From positions 62,001-126,000 of the forward strand of contig NW_022651106.1 of NCBI RefSeq assembly GCF_004027225.2: DNA of 64,000 nt. The letters are read 5' to 3'. Below the pieces are notes generated by a model. It was not told the DNA's origin. It saw only the letters and a list, made by a program, of their open reading frames with translations, and searched no databases. Below, in pieces: positions 52,258 through 64,000 of this stretch (positions are counted from its first letter, which is position 1; the number at the start of each line of letters is the position of its first letter). Made by a program: the position numbers and the translations under genes. This stretch comes from Strigops habroptila. Its lineage: Eukaryota > Chordata > Aves > Psittaciformes > Psittacidae.

Positions 52258-55200
52258 ACCACACGCTGCGCTTCTATTGGTGGCGGGAGGGCGGCCGGCT
52301 CCGCCCCTTCCGCTGCTGCCGGGCGCGGGACGTGGGCTGGAGCGTCCTGGACGTCGCCTTCAGCCCCGACGGCGCCCACTGCCTCTACTGCAGCTGGTCC
52401 AACTACGGTGGGGCTGACCCACGGCCAACCCTCTGACCCACAGCAGCGGGCTCTGACCCACAGCCATGGGCTCTGACCCATAGGGAGCGGGGTCTGACCC
52501 ATAGGGAGCGGGGTCTGACCCATAGGGAGCGGGGTTTGACCCATAGGGGGCGGGGTTTGACCCATAGGGAGCAGGGTCTGACCCATAGGGAGTGGGGTGT
52601 GACCCATAGGGGGTGGGGTCTGACCCATAGGGAGCGGGGTCTGACCCATAGGGAGCGGGGTTTGACCCATAGGGAGCAGGGTCTGACCCATAGGGAGTGG
52701 GGTGTGACCCATAGGGGGTGGGTCTGACCCATAGGGGGCGGGGTCTGACCTATAGGGGGTGGGGTCTGACCATAGCGGTGGGGCTCTGACCCATAGGGGG
52801 GTGGGGTCTGACCCATAGGGAGCGGCTCTGACCATAGGGGGTGGGGTCTGACCCATAGGGGAGCGGGGTCTGACCCATAGGGAGTGGGGTGTGACCCATA
52901 GGGGGCGGCTCTGACCCATAGGGGGCGGGGTGTGACCCATAGGGGGCGGGGTGTGACCCATAGGGGGTGGGGTCTGAACCCATAGGGGGCGGGGTCTGAC
53001 CCAAGGGGGCGGGGTTTGACCCATAGGGGGCGGGGGTCTGACCCATAGGGAGCAGGGTTTTGACCCAATAGAGAGCGGGGTGTGACCCATAGCGGCGGGC
53101 TCTGACCCATAGGGGGTGGGCTCTGACCATAGGGAGCGGGGTTTGACCCATAGGGGGCGGGGTCTGATGCATAGGGGGCGGCTCTGACCCATAGGGGGCG
53201 TGGTAAAGACATAGGGGGCGTGGTTAAGCCATAGGGGGTGTGGGCAGCCAATGGGAGCGGAGCTGGACCCCCCCCATTGATCCCTATAAGGGTTAATGAA
53301 TGGCCAAGGGGGCGTGGCTTGGTTGTAGGGGGCGTGGTTAGGGTAATGGGGCGTGGCTTGTGTAGGACACGCCCCCTTTCTTCTTCTGCCCCCCCCCCCA
53401 GTCCATGTCTATGACATCTATGGGGACGGAGATACCCACACGGCGCTGGACTTGAGGTATGGGGCTCTATGGGGTGTCTATGGGGGGTTATGGGAGTCTA
53501 TAGGGCAGGTTATGGGGTCTATGGGGCGGGTTATGGGGTCTATGGGGTGGGTTATTGGGCTCTATGGGGTGGGTTATGGGGTCTGTGGGGCTCTATGGGG
53601 CAGGGTATGGGGTCTATGGGGCTCTATTGGGTAGGTTATGGGGTCTATGGGGCACTACAGGGATCTATGGGGTGGGTTATGGGGTCTATGGGGCTCTATG
53701 GGAAAGGTTATGGGGTATTTAGGGGTGTCTATGGGGTGTCTATGGGCTCTATGGGCATAGACATGGACCGCTTGGGCCATCAGGTCAACCCCCATTGGGC
53801 CCCATTGACTCCAATGGGCCATCAGGTCAACCCCCATTGGGCCCCATTGACTCCAATGGGCCATCAGGTCAACCCCCATTGGGCCCCATTGACTTCAGTG
53901 GACAACAGGTCAACCCCTATTGGGGTCTATGGGTCCGTATGGGTCCCAGCCCCACCTCTGCCCCCCTGCAGGCCGGAGGAGCGCCGCTTCGCTGTCTTCT
54001 CCTTGGCGGTGGGGCCGGATGGACGGGAGGTGCTGGGGGGCGGCAGCGACGGCTGCATCTACCTCTACGACCGTGAGGTCCAGCGGCGCACGCTGAAGGT
54101 CAGCCCATGTGTGGGGCAGGGTGGAGGCGTGGGGCTAATGGGGGTGTGGGGCTGGACCCCATTGAGGGGTCTCAATGGGGTTTAAGGGCCTTCTCTGGGG
54201 GTCCAGGGCACTCTATGGGGTGGTCAAGAGCCTTCTGTGGGGCTGAAGGGCATCCTGTGGGGGTCAAGGGCACTCTATGGGGTGGTCAACAGCATCCTAT
54301 GGTGGGTCAAGGCCCTTCCATGGGGTTCAAGAGCCTTCTATGGGGCTCAAGAGCCTTCTATGGGACACGAAGTCACCCTATGGGGGGTCAGTGTCACCCA
54401 AGGGTGGGTCCAGACCTCATTCTGTGGGTCAAAGCCAACCAATGCGTGGGTCAAAGCCCTTCTATGGGGCATCAACATCACCCTATGGGGCTCCGGGTCA
54501 CTCTATGGTGGGTCAAGAGTCTCTTATGGTGGGTCTAGACCCTTCTGTGGGGCACAAGGGCACCCTATGGGGGTCAAAGTCACTCTATGGTGTGGTCAAG
54601 ATTATTCCATGGGGCTGAAGGTCACTCTGTGGGGTAGTCAAGACCCTTCTATGGGGTGGTCAAGAGCCTTCTATGGGGCTGAAAGCCAACCTATGGGGCT
54701 GAAAGGCACCCTAGGGTGGTTCCAGACCCTTCTTACGGAGCTCAAAGCCACTCAACGGGTGGCTCGAGCCCCTTCTGTGGGTCGTGGGCGCCCATTCTGT
54801 GGGTCTGACCCCCACGTGTGGGTCCCGCCGTAGGTGGAGGCCCACGAGGACGACGTGAACGCGGTGGCGCTGGCGGACGCGGGGGGGCAGCTCCTGCTCT
54901 CGGGGGGGGACGATGGCGTCACCCGCGCCTGGGACCGGCGCTGCCTGGGGCAGGATCGGGCCCGGCCCGTGGGGCTGCTCACGGGCCACCGCGACGGCGT
55001 CACCTTCCTGCACACCCGGGTAGGCCCTGGGGGGCTGGGGGGGGCTGTGGGGTTCAATGGGAGTCAATGGGGTTCAGTGGGGTTCAATGGGAGTCAATGG
55101 GGTCAATGGGAGTCAATGGGGTTCAATGGGAGTCAATGGGGTTCAATGGGGTTCAATGGGTGTCAATGGGCTCAATGGCAGTCAATGGGAGTCAATGGGG

Positions 55201-58200
55201 TTCAATGGGAGTCAATAGGGTTCAGTGGGGTTCAATGGGAGTCAATGGGTTCAATGGGAGTCAATGGGGTCAATGGGAGTCAATGGGGTTCGATGGGAGT
55301 GAATGGGGTCAGTGGGGTTCAATGGGGTTCAGTGGGGTTCAGTGGGGAGTGAATGAGTTCAGTGGGGTTCAATGGGAGTGAATGGGGTCAATGGAGTCAA
55401 TGGGGTTTGATGGGAGTGAATGGATTCAATGGGGTTCAATGGGAGTGAATGAGTTCAGTGGGGATCAATGGGGTTCAATGGCAGTGAATGGGGTCAATGG
55501 GAGTCAATGGGGTTTGATGGGAGTGAAGGGGTTCAGTGGGGTTCATTGGGGTTCAGTGGGGTTTCAATGGGAGAGAATGGGTTCAGTGGGGTTCAGTGGG
55601 GTTCAATGGGAGTGAATGGGTTCATTGGGGTTCAGTGGGGGTCAGTGGGAGTGAATGGGAGTGATGGGGTCAATGGGAAGTCAAGGGGGTTCAATGGGAG
55701 TCAATGGGGTTCAGTGGGGTTCAATGGGAGTCAATGGGGTTCAGTGGGGTTCAATGGGAGTCAATGGGGTCAATGGGAGTTAATGGGGTTCAATGGGAGT
55801 CAATGGGGTTCAGTGGGGTTCAAGGGGGGTCAATGGGTGTCAATGGGTTCAGTGGGTTCAGTGGGGTTCAGTGGGGTTTCAATGGGAGTGAATGGGGTCA
55901 ATGGGGACAGTGGGGTTCAGTGGGGTCAATGAGAATCAATGGCGGGTAGTGGAGTCAATGGGGGCAATGGAATCAATGGGTGTCAGTGGGTATCAATGGG
56001 TGCCGGTGGGTTGCCGGTGGGTGCCGGTGGGTGTCAGTGGGACTCAATGGGTGCCGGTGGGTGCCGGTGGGTGTCAGTGGGTGTCAGTGGGACTCAATGG
56101 GTGCCGGCGGTGCTGAGGGTGCTGCCGCAGGGGGACGGCCGCTACGTGGTGTCCAACTCGAAGGACCAGACGGCGAAGCTGTGGGACCTGCGGCGCCCGG
56201 CGGGGCCGGCGGCCTCGAGGCCACGCGCCGGGCGGTGGCGCGCCAGAGCTGGGACTACCGCTGGCAGCGCGCGCCACGCAGAGGTGCGGGGCGCTATGGG
56301 GCGCTATGGGGCGCTATGGGGCGCTATGGGGCGCTATGGGGCGCTATGGGTGCCTATGGGTGCCTATGGGTGCCTATGGGGCGGCTATGGGGTGGCTATG
56401 GGGCGCTCTGGGGTATCTATGGGTGTCTGTGGGGCACTATGAGATGGCTACGGGGTGGCTATGGGGGGATATGGGGTGCCTATGGGGTGCTATGGGGTGG
56501 CTATGGGGTGTCTATGGGGTGGCTATGGGGGGCTGTGGCGTGTCTATGGGGTGGCTATGGGGTGTGTATGGGGTGGCTATGGGGTGGCTATGGTGTATCT
56601 ATGGGGTGTCTATGGGGTGGCTATGGGGTGGCTATGGGGTGTCTATGGGGTGTCTATGGGGTATCTATGGGTGCCTATGGGGTGGCTATGGGGTGGCTAT
56701 GGTGTATCTATGGGGTGTCTATGGGTGCCTAATGGGATGCTATGGGGTGGCTATAGGTGTCTATGGGGTATCTATGGGTGCCTATGGGGTATCTATGGGT
56801 GCCTATGGGGCGCTATGGGGTGGCTATGGGGTGTCTATGGGGTGTCTATGGGTGTCTGTGGGGTGTCTGTGGGATGTCTATGGGGACCTATGCGGTGTCT
56901 ATGGGGTGTTTATAGGGCTCTATGGATGTCTGTGGGGTGTCTATGGGAGGCTATGGGTGTCTGTGAGGCATCTATAGGGTGCCTATGGGGGGCTATGGGG
57001 TGGCTATGGGGGGCTATGGGTGTCTGTGGGGTGTCTGTGGGGTGTCTATGGGGAGCTATGGGGTGTCTGTAGGGCTCTATGGGTGCCTGGAGTGTCTATG
57101 GGGCTCTATGGGGGACTATGGGGTGGCTATAGGTGTCTATAGGGTGTCAGTGGAGTGTCTATGGGGCGCTAGGGGGTGGCTATGTGGCACTATGGGGTGT
57201 CTATGGGAGGCTTGGGGTGGCTATGGGGTGTCTGTGGGGGCCTATGGGGTGGCTATGGGGTGTCAGTGGGTATCTGTGGGTGTCTATGGAGGGTTATGGG
57301 GGTCTGTGGGGGTCTGTGGGGGTCTGTGGGGTGCTATGGGGTATCTATGGGGCACTAGAAGGGACTATGGGGTGCCTATGGGGTGTCTATGGGTGTCTAT
57401 TGGGGGCTATGGGGTGTCCATTGGGTGCTATGGGGCCGCTATGGAGCTCTATGGGGTGCTATGGGGTGTCTATGGGGGCGCTATGGGGCTCTATGGGGTG
57501 TCTATGGGGCTCTATGCACTGTCTATGGGGGGGGGGGGCGCTCCATCACCATGGCGACGCCATGACGTCACCGCGCCGCCTCTTCTCCCTCTCCCCCCCG
57601 TGCCCCCCCCCCCGCAGCGCTGACGTCACCGCCGTTGCCGGGCGACAGCTCGCTGATGACGTACCGCGGCCACGTGGTGCTGAACACGCTCCTGCGCTGC
57701 CGCCTGGCCCCGCCCTCTGGCGACGGCGGCGGCCAATACCTGAGCGCCGGCTGCGCCACGGGGGCCGTGATTGGTGAGCGCCGCGGCCAATGGGAGGCGA
57801 GGGGCGGGACCACGGAAGGGGCGTGGCTTGGAGAGAGTGGGGAGGGGGGGGAGCGGGGCGGGCCCACGTGGGGTGGTCGGCGCGGCCAATGGGAGGCGGG
57901 GGGCGTGGCCCCGCGCTGACTCCGCCCCCTGCCTTTGGCAGTCTATGACGTGCTGACCGGGCGCCCCGTGCGGCGCCTGACCAATCACAGCGGCTGCGTG
58001 CGTGACGTCAGCTGGCACCCGCAGGGCGGGGCCCTGGCCAGCGCCTCGGTGGGCGGGGCTTAAAGGGGGGGGGGGGGCCTGGGGAGGCTATGGGGCTCTA
58101 TGGGGGGCTATGGGGTGGCTATGGGGCTCTATGGGGTGTCTATGGGGGGCTATGGGGTGGCTATGGGGCTCTATGGGGTGTCTATGGGGGGCTATGGGGT

Positions 58201-59404
58201 GGCTGTGGGGCTCTATGGGGTGTCTATGGGGGGCTATGGGGCTCTATGGGGGTCTATGGGGCTCTATGGGGTGTCTATGGAGGGCTATGGGGTGTCTATG
58301 GGGCTCTATGGGGTGTCTATGGGGGGCTATGGGGTGGCTATGGGGCTCTATGGGGTGTCTATGGGGGGCTATGGGGTGGCTATGGGGCTCTATGGGGTGT
58401 CTATGGGGGGCTATGGGGCTCTATGGGGGTCTATGGGGCTCTATGGGGTGTCTATGGAGGGCTATGGGGCTCTATGGGGGTCTATGGCGTGTCTATGGGG
58501 GGCTATGGGGCTCTATGGGGGTCTATGGCGTGTCTATGGGGCGCTATGGGGTGGCTATGGGGTGCTATGTGGCTCTATGGGGTGTCTATGGGGGGGTATG
58601 GGGCTCTATGGGGTGTCTGTGGGGGGCTATGGGGCTCTATGAGATGTCTATGGGGCACTATGGGGAGTCTATGGGGCTCTATGGGGTGTCTATGGGGCTC
58701 TATGGGGCTCTATGGGGTGTCTGTGGGGGTCTATGGGGCTCTATGGGGCTCTATGGGGTGTCTATGGGGCTCTATGGGGTGTCTATGGGGAGCTATGGGG
58801 CTCTATGGGGTGTCTATGGGGCACTATGTGGCTCTATGGGGTGTCTATAGAGGGCTGTGGGGTTCTATGGGGTGTCTATGGGGCTCTATGGGGTGTCTTT
58901 TGGGCACTATGTGGCTCTATGGGGTGTCTATAGGGAGCTATGGGGCGCTATGGGGGTCTATGGCGTGTCTATGGGGGCCTATGGGGTGGCTACAGGGGGC
59001 TATGGGGCTCTATGGGGTGTCTGTGGGGCACTGTGTGGCTCTATGGGATGGCTATGGGGTGTCCATGGGGCTCTAAGGGACTCTATGGGGCTCTGTGGGG
59101 TGTCTATGGGGGGCTATGGGGCTCTATGGGATGCCTATGGGGCACTATGGTGTGGCTATGGGGGCCTATGGGGTGTCTGGGGGGGGGCTATTGGGGGTTA
59201 TGGGGCTCTGTGGTGTCTATGGGGTGTCCTTGGGTGGCTATGGGGTGTCTATGGGGCTCTATGGGGTCCCTATGGGTCCCTATGGGTCCCTATGGGGCAC
59301 TGACCCCTCTCCCCCCGCAGTGGGACGGCTCCATCCGCCTCTGGACTTACCAGGACCCACAGGACGAGCCAATGGGGGAGCCCCAAGGGGGGGACCCCCC
59401 CTAA
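52258..59404 (+). CDS. DCAF11: DCAF11 second copy, exons 6-13 only
   Basis: Coding exons 52,258-52,407; 53,402-53,456; 53,972-54,098; 54,834-55,019; 56,131-56,283; 57,618-57,773; 57,942-58,048; 59,321-59,404. Splice sites match the first copy. The first five coding exons are absent because the copy begins at the gap. Exon 10 is 153 nt against 154 in the first copy: one C is missing in the run near 56,205 (GGGGCCGGCGG against GGGCCCGGCGG), which shifts the frame within RRPAGP. The run is GC-rich and homopolymer-like, so a sequencing error is likely. As it stands this copy cannot encode an intact protein. It is best treated as an allele or assembly duplicate of the gene at 13,639-25,343. Confidence 0.9.
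52440..53240 (+). repeat. 23-bp array (copy) with many one-base indels
   Basis: Counterpart of 19,780-20,580. From about 52,720 on, units gain or lose single G or C bases (for example CATAGGGGGGTGGGG, GACCATAGCGG), while the first copy is regular. This looks like unpolished long-read sequence. Confidence 0.85.
53465..54825 (+). repeat. Copies of DCAF11 intron 7 and 8 arrays
   Basis: 53,465-53,945 and 54,100-54,825 mirror 19,040-19,550 and 18,180-18,895 almost base for base. Confidence 0.88.
55035..57530 (+). repeat. Copies of DCAF11 intron 9 and 10 arrays
   Basis: 55,035-56,110: GGGTTCAATGGGAGTCAATGG units, reordered relative to 16,925-17,990. 56,290-57,530: CTATGGGGTGTCTATGGGGTGG units, counterpart of 15,505-16,735. 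These two introns show the largest unit rearrangements between the copies. Confidence 0.88.
58070..59310 (+). repeat. Copy of the last DCAF11 intron array
   Basis: GGCTATGGGGCTCTATGGGGTGTCTATGG units, counterpart of 13,740-14,945, 9 bp longer overall and with a different unit order. Confidence 0.88.
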
Positions 59405-59442
59405 GCTCCGCCCCCTCCCTCCTGCCCCATAGCGCGACCCAC

Positions 59443-59448
59443 AATAAA
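59443..59448 (+). promoter_or_regulatory. DCAF11: AATAAA signal of the DCAF11 copy
   Basis: Same hexamer and distance from the stop codon as in the first copy (39 bases). Confidence 0.75.
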
Positions 59449-60062
59449 CCTCTGTGACCCCCAAGTCAGCCCCTTCGCCTCCTTCTATGGGTTCTATGGG
59501 GGCTAGGGGGTGTCTATGGGGCTCTATGGGGTATCTATGGGGCTCTATGGGGTGCCTATAACTCACTATGGGTTGTCTATGGGGCTCTATGCGGCTCTAT
59601 GGGGTATCTATGGGGCTGTATGGGCCCTCAGTGGCCCTCTATGGCTTATCTATGGGGCTGGGGGGGGGATATGTGGGTCCGAGTATGCCCCATAAGTTCC
59701 TCTTTATAGACCCCCACAAGTGCCCCCCCCCTATTGCGCCCCATAACTGATCTCTGTGGGGGTGAGGGGCTTCTATGGGGTCTCTATGGGGCTCTATGGG
59801 CTCTATACACCCCCCCCCCCCATAGCGCCCCATAAGCGGCCCCACATCGTCCCTCGCACCCCCCCTTGTGCCCCCCCCCCCAATGTCCTCCCCGTGCCCT
59901 TTGGCCACCTGTTACCCACAAGCCTATGGGGCGCCTATAGGGGTCTATGGGGCGGCTATGGGGCGGCTATGGGGCGCTATGGGGCGGCTGTGGGCAGCCA
60001 TGGGGCGGCTATGGGGGGCTATGGGGCCGCTGTGGGTCGCTATGGGGCAGCTGTGGGGCGCT

Positions 60063-63000
60063 ATGGGGTGCTGTGGGGTGCTGATCCATGGGCTGTGCTA
60101 TGGGGCAGCCGCTGTCATGGCGTCCCCCCTCTTCCCCCGGGCCCACGCTCTGGCCCTGGCGCTACTTGTGGGGCTGGGCCCCACACTGAAGGCTCGAGCG
60201 GACCCCCACAGCCTCTTGGCTTCGCCCCATAACCTGCTGGAAACGTGAGTCTATGGGGGGGCTATGGGGCAGGGGGGGCTTATGGGGCAGGGGGAGGTTG
60301 TGGGGCTGGGGTAGATCTATGGGGCTGAGGGATATATGGGGCTGGATGGGGTAATGGGGCTGTGGGGTCTCTATGGGGCTTGGGGGGGATCTATGGGGCT
60401 GGGGTAGATCTATGGGGCTGAGGGATATATGGGGCTGGATGGGGTAATGGGGCTGTGGGGTCTCTATGGGGTTGGGGGGGATCTATGGGGTGGGGGGGCT
60501 TACGGGGCTATGAGGAATATGTGGGGCAGGGGGATCTATGGGGCTCCGAGGGTCTATGGGGCTATGGTGGTCTATGGGGCAGGGGGGGCTTATGGGGCAG
60601 GGGGAGGTTGTGGGGCTGGGGGATATATGGGGCTGGATGGGGTAATGGGGCTGTGGGGTCTCTATGGGGCTCGGGGGTCTCTATGGGGCTGGGGGGGATC
60701 TATGGGACTGGGGGAGATCTATGGGGTGGGGGGGCTTATGGGGCTATGGGGAATATATGGGGCAGGGGGATCTATGGGGCTCCGAGGGTCTATGGGGCTA
60801 TGGGGGTCTATGGGGCTGGGGGAGAATCTATGGGGCTGGAGGGGTTATGGGGCTCGTGAGGGGGTATCTATGGGGCTATGGGGGGCTATGGGGCTGAAGG
60901 GAGTTGTTATGGGGCTATTGGGCTCTATGGGGCTATGGGGTTTTATGGGGTGTCTGTAGGGCTATGGGGTGTCTGTGGGGCTATGGGGGGCTATGGGGCT
61001 GGGGAGGGGATGTGGGGCTGGGCAGGGGTTATGGGGCAAGGTTGTCTCTGTGGGGCTGGGGCTTATCTATGGGGCTGGGAGGGGGATCTATGGGGCTGGG
61101 GTCACATCTGTGGGGTTTTGGGCCACATCTATGGGGTCTAGGCTGCCATTTATGGGTCTAAGTCATCACTTATGGGTCTAGGCTGACATATATGGGTCTA
61201 GGGCAGCACCTATGGGCTCTGGAGCCACATCTATGGGGTTTATGTTGCCATTTATGGGTCTAGGTCATCACTTATGGGGTCTAGGTCACCATATGTAGGG
61301 TCTTGAGGCACATCTGTGGGGTCTTAGTCCATATCTATGGGGCCTGGGACCACATCTATGGGTCTAACTCACTATCTATGGGGTTTTGGGTCACATCTAT
61401 GGGGTTTGGGCTATATCTATGGGGGTTTGGGCTAGATCTATGGGTCTAACTCACTATCTATGGGGTGCAGGTCACCGTCTATGGGTCTAGGTCGCCATCT
61501 ATGGGGTCTTGGGTCACATCTATGGGGTTTTTGGCTACATCTATGGTTTTTGGGGCTATATCTATGGGGTTTGGGGCTATATCTATGGGGTTTTGGGTCA
61601 CATCTATGGGGTTTGGGGCTATATCTGTGGGGTTTTGGTGCCATATCTATGGGGTTTGGGGGCTATATCTATGGGGTTTGGGGCTATATCTATGGGGTTT
61701 TGGGCCATATCTATGGGGTTTGGGGCTATATCTGTGGGGTTTTGGGCTATATCTATGGGGTTTGGGGCCATATCTATGGGGTTTGGGGCTATATCTGTGG
61801 GGTTTTGGGCTATATCTATGGGGTTTTGGGCCATATCTATGGGGTTTGGGGCTATATCTATGGGGTTTGGGGCTATATCTATGGGGTTTTGGGCTATATG
61901 GGGTTTTGGGTCACATCTATGGGGTTTTGGGGCTGTATCTATGGTTTTGGGGCTATATCTATGGGGTTTTGGGCCATATCTATGGGGTTTGGTGCCATAT
62001 CTATGGGGTTTGGGGCTATATCTATGGGGTTTGGGGCTACATCTATGGGGTTTTGGGCTATATGGGGTTTTGGGTCACATCTATGGGGTTTTGGGGCTGT
62101 ATCTATGGTTTTGGGGCTATATCTATGGTATTTGGTGCCATATCTATGGGGTTTGGGGCTATATCTATGGGGTTTGGGGCTATATCTATGGGGTTTGGGG
62201 CTACATCTATGGGGTTTTGGGCTATATGGGGTTTTGGTGCCATATCTATGGGGTTTGGGGCTATATCTATGGGGTTTGGGGCTATATCTATGGGGTTTGG
62301 GGCTATATCTATGGGGTTTTGGGCTATATGGGGTTTTGGGTCACATCTATGGGGGTTTGGGCTAGATCTATGGGGTCTTGGGTCACATCTATGGGGTTTT
62401 GGGGCTACATCTATGGGGTGTAGGACCATATCTATGGGTCTAGGTCACCATCTATGGGGTGTAGGACCACATCTATGGGTCTAGGTCACTATCTATGGGG
62501 TTTTGGGGCTGTATCTATGGTTTTTGGAGCTATATCTATGGGGTTTGGGGCTACATCTATGGGGTTTTGGGCTATATGGGGTCTTGGTGCCATATCTATG
62601 GGGTTTGGGGCTGTATCTATGAGGTTTGGGGCTATATCTATGGGGTTTTGGGCTATACGGGGTTTTGGGTCACATCTATGGGGTTTGGGGCTATATCTAT
62701 ATGGGGTTTGGGGCTCTATCTATGGGGTTTGGGGCTACATCTATATGGGGTTTGGGGCTATATCTATACGGGGTTTGGGGCTATATCTATGGGGTTTAGG
62801 GCTATATGGGGTTTTGGTGCCATATCTATGGGGTTTGGGGCTATATCTGTGGGGTTTGGGGCTATATCTATGGGGTTTTGGGCTATATGGGGTTTTGGTG
62901 CCATATCTATGGGGTTTTGGGCTATATCTATGGGGTTTGGGGCTATATCTGTGGGGTGTAGGACCACATCTATGGGTCTATGTGCCTATCTATGGCCTTT

Positions 63001-64000
63001 GCTGCCCCATCTCTGGCCTTTGCCGCCCCACCTCGGGTGTTTTCCCTGTCTCTCTGACCTTTGCGCCTCACCTATGGGTCCAGCCCCCCCCCACACTTAT
63101 GGGTCTGCCCCCCACATCCCGCAGGCGGCTGCTGCGCTCGGCGGGCGGTTGGACGGCGCTGCTGCTGCTGGCGCTGGCCGTGGCCGCGCTGCCCCTCTGC
63201 CGCCCCACAGCGGGCGCCGTGGGCCGCGCGGCGGCGCGCTGGGCCGTGGGGGCCGCGCTGGGCACAGGCGCCCCCTGCTGGCTCGGCGACGCCTTGGACG
63301 CCGCGACGGGGCGGTGTTGGGCGCGGGGGGTCATCCATGGGGGGACCCTGCTCCTGCCCTACAGCGACCCCCAGAGCTGCCGCAGCCACGGGCACCGCTG
63401 GGAAGGGTTCGGGGTGTCCCCCCAAGCTTTCGCCTTGGTTCATTGCGGGTTGGGTTTGGCCGAAGAGGTGGGAGCTTTGGGGGTGCTGCTGTATGGGGCG
63501 GGGGGGAAAGGGAAGGGGAGGTGGGGGGGGAGGTGGGGCGGGGGGCGGGGGGAGCGGCAAGGGATGGGTTATGGCCGTGGGGAACGCTATGGGGTGGAGT
63601 GGAAGGGTGATGGAATGGGTTCTATCCATGGGGAACGCTATGGGGCAGAGTGGAAGGGTGATGGGATGGGTTATGGCCGTGGGGAACGCCATGGGGCAGA
63701 GTGGAAGGGTCATGGAATGGGTTCTATCCATGGGGAACGCTATGGGGCAGAGTGGAAGGGTGATGGGATGGGTTCTAGCCATGGGGAACATCAAGGGGTT
63801 GAGTGGAAGGGTCAATGGGAGCGTCAAGGGATGGGTTCTATCCATGGGGAACGCCATGGGGCAGAGTGGCAGGGTCATGGGGAACGTCAAGGGATGGGTT
63901 ATGTCCATGGGGAACGCTATGGGGCTGAGTGGAAGGGTCATGGGATGGGTTCTAGCCATGGGGAACATCAAGGGGTTGAGTGGAAGGGTCAATGGGAGCG
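60063..64000 (+). CDS. FITM1: FITM1 second copy, cut by the window end
   Basis: Exon 1 60,063-60,244 and exon 2 from 63,125 to the window edge. The exon 2 part, 876 nt, has exactly the same length as its counterpart 8,945-9,820 and stays in frame. It includes the family region with Gln in place of the first active-site His and the first units of the 17-aa coding array. Differences are substitutions only: for example a Thr codon (ACA) for Arg (AGA) at 63,264-63,266, and Ala to Val or Arg/His swaps in the repeat. The C-terminal part lies past 64,000. Confidence 0.88.
60250..63110 (+). repeat. Copy of the FITM1 intron arrays
   Basis: 60,250-61,110: GGGGCTATGGGGGTCTATGGGG units. 61,110-62,990: TGGGGCTATATCTATGGGGTT units. 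The intron is 101 bp shorter than in the first copy, equal to about five of the 20-21 bp units. Confidence 0.9.

Larger units (their letters stand above)
51078..64000. repeat. Inverted second copy of 8,945-21,918
   Basis: From its first base after the gap to the window end this stretch is the reverse complement of 21,918 down to 8,945. Exons are nearly identical. Arrays differ slightly in length: FITM1 intron 2,880 against 2,981 bp, DCAF11 introns 1,111/1,095, 1,334/1,324, 1,272/1,263, 994/991, 735/735, 515/516. That degree of difference fits two alleles better than an old duplication. One end coincides with the gap and the other runs past the window. Confidence 0.95.

Noticed and set aside
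1-64000. Transposable elements, endogenous viruses, tRNA or rRNA genes
   Set aside because: I looked for CR1-type LINE fragments, LTR structures and tRNA cloverleaf motifs and saw none that I could support by eye.

Overview
The window looks like a gene-dense, minisatellite-rich piece of a bird microchromosome. The main evidence is an IgY (upsilon) heavy-chain 3' end next to vertebrate genes with very short exons and GC-rich introns. Almost every intron and spacer is tandem repeat, often built on a CCCCATAG core. I recognise no LINE, SINE, LTR element, RNA gene or CRISPR array. The species cannot be named from this alone; the CH4 domain does not match the chicken IgY CH4 as I remember it.

Layout. 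1-5,490 (+): last constant domain (CH4), membrane exons M1 and M2, and both polyadenylation signals of an IgY gene. 5.5-8.0 kb: spacer with a CTCF-type motif. 8,008-12,983 (-): FITM1, with a very large in-frame repeat in exon 2. 13,639-25,343 (-): complete 13-coding-exon DCAF11 (1,491 nt, 496 aa). 26,981-42,670 (-): complete 10-exon PCK2 (1,947 nt, 648 aa). 42.7-43.8 kb: two promoter-like CpG regions. 45,026-49,549 (-): PABPN1 without its first exon, which should lie beyond a 100-N assembly gap at 50,978-51,077. 51,078-64,000: an inverted second copy of 8,945-21,918 carrying DCAF11 exons 6-13 and FITM1 exon 1 plus part of exon 2. It starts exactly at the gap and is probably an unmerged haplotype or a misjoined contig.

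The order PCK2, DCAF11, FITM1, all in one orientation, is the same as on human 14q12, which supports orthology. The genes are not one pathway: FITM1 is an ER lipid-storage protein, DCAF11 a CUL4-DDB1 substrate receptor, PCK2 mitochondrial PEP carboxykinase, PABPN1 a nuclear poly(A)-binding protein, and IgY the antibody heavy chain.

Most notable: (i) FITM1, where a loop of about a dozen residues in mammals has become about 400 residues of 17-aa repeats and Pro/Ser-rich sequence, and where the conserved first active-site His is Gln; (ii) an octamer plus PU.1/IRF composite motif in the one non-repetitive island after the IgY membrane exon; (iii) an orphan promoter with YY1, NRF1 and ETS motifs beside paired TCF/LEF and homeodomain motifs at 43.5-43.8 kb; (iv) a PABPN1 intron array with many perfect CArG boxes; (v) PABPN1's last coding exon lying in a tandem array of diverged relatives of itself. 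All splice sites and totals were read by eye and none has transcript support here.
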